Assembly: GCF_052065755.1 (NCBI RefSeq)
Contig: NZ_JBQHTK010000003.1
Location: forward strand, 157,809-221,808
DNA: 64,000 nt
Reading direction: 5' to 3'
Origin: Allocoprococcus sp004560705
GTDB taxonomy: Bacteria > Bacillota > Clostridia > Lachnospirales > Lachnospiraceae
The stretch's first letter is position 1. The number at the start of each line of letters is the position of its first letter. The translations under genes were made by a program, and so were the position numbers. Under the pieces are notes generated by a model. It saw nothing but the letters and a program-made list of their open reading frames with translations. It did no database searches and had not been told where the DNA came from. Of this stretch, positions 60,840 through 64,000 are shown piece by piece.

Positions 60840-61811
60840 ATGACTTATATCAAGACAAATCTGCACCGTGAAATCGTCATTGATTCTATCATCACGCTTC
60901 ATTATTTTGAATATATGAAAGATTTCGTATTTCGCGGAGAGGCACATGACTTTTGGGAGTTTTTATATGTAGATAAGGGGACGGTATCGGTGCGCTCCGA
61001 TGACCGATGGCTGACACTGAATACAGGAGATGTGATTTTCCACAAGCCGAATGAATTTCACGCGATCAAATCCATAGGGAAAAATGCGCCGAATCTGGTG
61101 GCCATTTCCTTTACCAGCCATTCAGAAGGCATGAAATATTTTGAAAATATGAGCTGTACACTGGATAAAAGTGAACGTTATCTGATCTCACAGATCATCA
61201 CGGAAGCCAAAGACACATTTTCCACACCGATTCACATTCCTTCAGTCGAACAGGTTCTTTTGCGCGAGAAAACCCCTTTTGCTTCGCAGCAGCTGATTCT
61301 GCTTTATCTGGAGCTCTTTTTGATCACTGTTCACCGAAACCATCAAAGTATACACGCTCTGGGAGCATCGTCAGAACGGTTGAGACCTACAAAGCATTTC
61401 CAGCTGGATACGGTTGCCGCAGAAAGCCTCGAAAATTCCGACGAAAAGGATTCCAGTAAGAATATCCTGTTTCAGCATGTCATACAATATCTGGAATTCC
61501 ATATATGCGAGTCCCTGTCCGTTCCCCAGATATGCAGTTCCTTCTCCGTCAGCCGCTCCGCCCTTCAGGCGTTGTTCCACGAAAAGCTGGGATGTGGTGT
61601 GATCGAACATTTTAATAAGATGAAAATCGACCGTGCAAAAGACATTATCCGCGACGGCAATATGAACCTGACCGAGATTGCCTATTATCTTTCCTACAGT
61701 TCTCTGCCGTATTTTTCCAAACAGTTCAAGAAAGAAACCGGAATGTCACCACTGCAGTATTCTAATTCTGTGAAAGGGATTACAGAGGCACTGCGGAAAT
61801 CGGAAGAATAA
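60840..61811 (+). CDS. AraC-family transcriptional regulator
   Basis: 323 aa. A cupin-like sensor domain (residues 25-100: DFWEFLYVDKGTVSVRSDDRWLTLNTGDVIFHKPNEFHAI) is followed by two helix-turn-helix units at about 215-315 (LSVPQICSSFSVSRSALQALFHEKLG, NLTEIAYYLSYSSLPYFSKQFKKETGMSPLQY). It probably activates the divergent carbohydrate operon on sensing its sugar. AGGAGA precedes the ATG at 60840. Confidence 0.92.
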   Translation: MTYIKTNLHREIVIDSIITLHYFEYMKDFVFRGEAHDFWEFLYVDKGTVSVRSDDRWLTLNTGDVIFHKPNEFHAIKSIGKNAPNLVAISFTSHSEGMKYFENMSCTLDKSERYLISQIITEAKDTFSTPIHIPSVEQVLLREKTPFASQQLILLYLELFLITVHRNHQSIHALGASSERLRPTKHFQLDTVAAESLENSDEKDSSKNILFQHVIQYLEFHICESLSVPQICSSFSVSRSALQALFHEKLGCGVIEHFNKMKIDRAKDIIRDGNMNLTEIAYYLSYSSLPYFSKQFKKETGMSPLQYSNSVKGITEALRKSEE

Positions 61812-61815
61812 AATC

Positions 61816-61845
61816 GAGCCCGGAAGGATTACTCCCTCCGGGCTC
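61816..61845 (+). terminator. Terminator of the AraC-type gene
   Basis: GAGCCCGGA pairs perfectly with TCCGGGCTC around a 12-base loop, five bases after the stop. Confidence 0.75.
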
Positions 61846-61852
61846 TTATGTT

Positions 61853-62029
61853 TCATCCGATGATCTGATCTCTCTCGATCACGCATTCATGCTTCTTGTC
61901 TTTTGTATTATAATTGATTCCCACAAGCAGAATATCACCTGTATAATTCTGAACTGTCTCCGGATACTTCTTCTCCTTAATCTGCGACATCGCTCCCCGT
62001 GCTGTCTGATCCCACTTCAGTTCTATCCG
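61853..62029 (-). pseudogene. C-terminal remnant of an AAA-ATPase/PD-(D/E)XK protein
   Basis: 58 codons are open without a start: RIELKWDQTARGAMSQIKEKKYP, then YTGDILLVGINYNTKDKKHECVIE, stop. This matches the end of the AAA-ATPase-like/PDDEXK_9 (DUF1703) proteins common in gut Clostridia; IELKW carries the ExK part of the nuclease motif. The several hundred upstream codons are gone and an in-frame stop precedes it. Confidence 0.7.
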
Positions 62030-62117
62030 CTATTGCTATATCTATATTATAGGGATTTTTTGAAACAGTGTAAAGCCTTATTAAATTTTCCTTCGGCTTG
62101 GAATGCAGTTCATTATT

Positions 62118-63503
62118 CTATTTAAAGTCCGCCTTTAAAAATGCCTCATAGCATCTCACAGCTTCATAAATGTCTGCCTTGCTGGTCAGCTCCCACGGTG
62201 CATGCATACACATAACAGCAACACCACTGTCAATCACTTCCATTCCATAGACCGCCATCAGATACGCAATCGTTCCGCCTCCACCGACATCAACTCTTCC
62301 CATCTCAGAGGTCTGGAAATTGACGTTATTTTCCTCCATGACTCTTCGAAGCTGTGCGATATATTCCGGATTTGAATCATTCGATCCGCTCTTTCCGCCG
62401 CTTCCTGTGTATTTGTTGAATACCGGCCCGTGTGCGAAATAAGCACAATTCTTCTTCTCGTAAGCTTCTTCAAACATCGGATCGTAAGCAGCACTTACAT
62501 CAGAAGAAAGCATCTTCGAGTTGGCAAGTGCACGTCTCAACGTCAATTCATTGTATTCTCCCATCAGTGCAATCAGTTCGGCGACTGTATTTTCAAAGAA
62601 TCTGGAAGTCGCCCCGCTTGCGCCGACGCTTCCGATTTCCTCCTTATCGATCAGAATGCAGCAGGAAGTTCTTTCAACTTCTTTCTCTGCGAGCATTGCC
62701 ATCAAGGATGTAAATGCACACACGCGGTCGTCCTGTCCATAGGCCATGATCATGCTGCGATCCAGTCCGCACTCTTTCGCTTTCCCAGCCGGAACGATTT
62801 CCAGCTCAGCCGACAGAAAATCTTCCTCTTCGATTCCATAATAATCATGGAAAAGCCGGAGCATTTCTGCTTTTACCGCATCCTTCTCTTCACCTTTTAA
62901 CGGGCGGTTTCCGATGACCAGATCCATTTTTTCACCGTCAATAAATTTATCTGCATTCTGCTCCATCTGCTTGCGCCCGAGATGTGGCAGAAGATCTGTA
63001 ATTATAAATCCCGGTTCGTCATCCTTTTCGCCAATCACAATATCCGTCTTCGTTCCGTCCTTGCGGATCACAACTCCATGGATTGCAAGCGGCATCGCAA
63101 CCCACTGATACTTCTTCACACCGCCATAATAATGGGTATCCAGGTAAGCAACCTCCTGCTCCTCATAAAGCGGATTCTGCTTGATATCAATTCTCGGCGA
63201 ATCAATATGAGCCCCCAGAATATTCATACCATTCTCAATCGGCTGCGTTCCTGCCTGGAAGAGGATGATTGCCCGTCCCATATAATCCATATAAACTTTA
63301 TCACCGGCTTTTACCGATTCTTTATTTTTCCGGAGTTCCTTCATGTCCCGGTATCCGGCTTCCTTTGCAAGACGAATTGTCTCTCTGACACATTCTCTCT
63401 CCGTCTTTCCCGCATCCAGACATTCCCGGTACTGCTTATTCACCCTCTCCAGCTCCTCCAGATGCTTCTCATCATAAATCTTCCATAAGTTCTCTCTTAC
63501 CAT
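62118..63503 (-). CDS. M18-family aminopeptidase
   Basis: 461 aa. Two-zinc site motifs are LGAHIDSPRIDIK, AYGQDDRVCAFTSLMAM, CCILIDKEEIGSVGASGATS, SSDVSAAYDPMF and VMCMHAPWELTSK near the end. M18 enzymes release N-terminal residues from peptides. ATG at 63503 lies seven bases from AGGAGG; an ATG two codons earlier is too close. A TATAAT box lies at 63580-63585 on this strand. Confidence 0.93.
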   Translation of the reverse strand: MVRENLWKIYDEKHLEELERVNKQYRECLDAGKTERECVRETIRLAKEAGYRDMKELRKNKESVKAGDKVYMDYMGRAIILFQAGTQPIENGMNILGAHIDSPRIDIKQNPLYEEQEVAYLDTHYYGGVKKYQWVAMPLAIHGVVIRKDGTKTDIVIGEKDDEPGFIITDLLPHLGRKQMEQNADKFIDGEKMDLVIGNRPLKGEEKDAVKAEMLRLFHDYYGIEEEDFLSAELEIVPAGKAKECGLDRSMIMAYGQDDRVCAFTSLMAMLAEKEVERTSCCILIDKEEIGSVGASGATSRFFENTVAELIALMGEYNELTLRRALANSKMLSSDVSAAYDPMFEEAYEKKNCAYFAHGPVFNKYTGSGGKSGSNDSNPEYIAQLRRVMEENNVNFQTSEMGRVDVGGGGTIAYLMAVYGMEVIDSGVAVMCMHAPWELTSKADIYEAVRCYEAFLKADFK

Positions 63504-63639
63504 TTCCATACCTCCTGCTCCAGGAAGACCCCCATCTTCCTATCATCATAAATTCCCACCGATTTCAGTAGGCATACTCATTATAGACCTTATACATTAG
63601 CTACGCTTGCATAATTATCCACACATTTTGTCCAAAAAT

Positions 63640-64000
63640 CCGTGGGGACGTTTCTTCTGCCACGATGCTGGGGTCAAAAGGTATTTCCAACTAATTAAAT
63701 AACTACTATTGATGAAAAACATATGGTATAATCATCTTATCAAATAAAGGTGGTTTGCATATGTCTTTTAAAACAAATGATGTAGAACAGTTATCTCTGT
63801 TCGATAGTTTTTTAAACCTCACTGCACGTGAGCAAAAAGCGTTAGAAAATTCCTGGGCAAAGGTTTTCGCAGAAGAAGTGTTCCCTAAAATTGATGAAAA
63901 ACCTTTTGCTGTTTTATATAGTGATAAAGCTTCACGGCCAAACACTCCTGTTAACGTAATCATCGGAGCATGCATCATCAAAGAATTGTTTGATTACTCT
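63640..64000 (+). mobile_element. IS1182-type insertion sequence, left part
   Basis: The transposase reading frame enters from 63761 and runs off the window. The sequence from about 63630 (GTGGGGACGTTTCTTCTGCCA, shortened here to its start) onward looks like an element end, but the exact terminus cannot be fixed without the other end. Confidence 0.6.
63761..64000 (+). CDS. IS1182-family transposase (partial, N-terminal)
   Basis: 80 codons to the window edge. NLTAREQKALENSWAKVF, FAVLYSDKASRPNTPVN and VIIGACIIKELFDYS are typical of the N-terminus of IS1182-family DDE transposases (DUF772 region). AAAGGTGG precedes the ATG and a TATAAT box lies at 63727-63732. Whether the rest is intact is unknown. 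Confidence 0.88.
   Translation, partial: MSFKTNDVEQLSLFDSFLNLTAREQKALENSWAKVFAEEVFPKIDEKPFAVLYSDKASRPNTPVNVIIGACIIKELFDYS

Overview
The window is about 44% GC by eye and reads as chromosome of a gut-type Lachnospiraceae (Clostridia, Firmicutes). The grounds are a Firmicutes division/cell-wall cluster, the sporulation genes spoIIGA-sigE and sigG, glgC/glgD, a clostridial pyruvate phosphate dikinase and strong AGGAGG-type ribosome sites. No tRNA, rRNA or CRISPR array was recognised.

Layout. 1-5.7 kb: a truncated secreted protein joining an NlpC/P60-like domain to SpaA-type repeats, a CmpB-family membrane protein with an 11-residue coiled-coil repeat, a PHP-domain protein, a membrane protein and a PrsA-like foldase lipoprotein. 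5.9-12.3 kb: mfd, pth, small genes, a HAD phosphatase and sigG. 12.5-15.7 kb: a beta-CASP metallo-beta-lactamase protein on the plus strand lies between sigG and the spoIIGA-sigE pair. 15.9-27.4 kb: a minus-strand cluster mraZ-rsmH-ftsL-pbp-pbp-mraY-murD-ftsW-ftsQ-ftsZ, lacking murE, murF, murG and ftsA. It starts at a promoter overlapped by seven 10-11 bp repeats that look like an enlarged MraZ operator. 27.7-31.2 kb: small membrane proteins, an XRE regulator, DegV and a second SEDS (FtsW/RodA) gene. 31.3-45.7 kb: radical SAM protein, an acyltransferase-like membrane protein paired with a lipase-like hydrolase, zinc phospholipase C, MFS transporter, glgC-glgD, M20 peptidase, EamA transporter, a broken VTC-domain gene behind a c-di-GMP-I-like RNA, a Crp-type regulator, YitT and a purine permease.

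45.8-48.95 kb is an accessory island: Nudix hydrolase, MazEF-like pair, anchored hypothetical protein, DUF6440-like miniprotein and a 52-bp tandem array. It is bounded by two roughly 80% identical copies of the 3' end and terminator of ppdK. 48.95-54 kb: ppdK, a DUF624 protein, a membrane protein and an acetyltransferase. 54.2-61.8 kb: a carbohydrate locus (two ABC permeases, binding lipoprotein, Gfo/Idh/MocA oxidoreductase, DUF5696 glycosidase-like protein, divergent AraC regulator). 61.8-64 kb: a nuclease-domain gene remnant, an M18 aminopeptidase and the start of an IS1182-type transposase.

How it works together. The core third couples septal wall synthesis with early sporulation: spoIIGA-sigE carries a spoIIG-like promoter with a long spacer and Spo0A-box-like sites, and sigG a sigma-F-like promoter. 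The most unusual items are the extended MraZ operator, the riboswitch-like leader in front of a dead VTC gene, the ppdK-flanked island, the 52-bp array and the MITE-like hairpin that sits just after terminators. Without searches I cannot say that any of these is undescribed.
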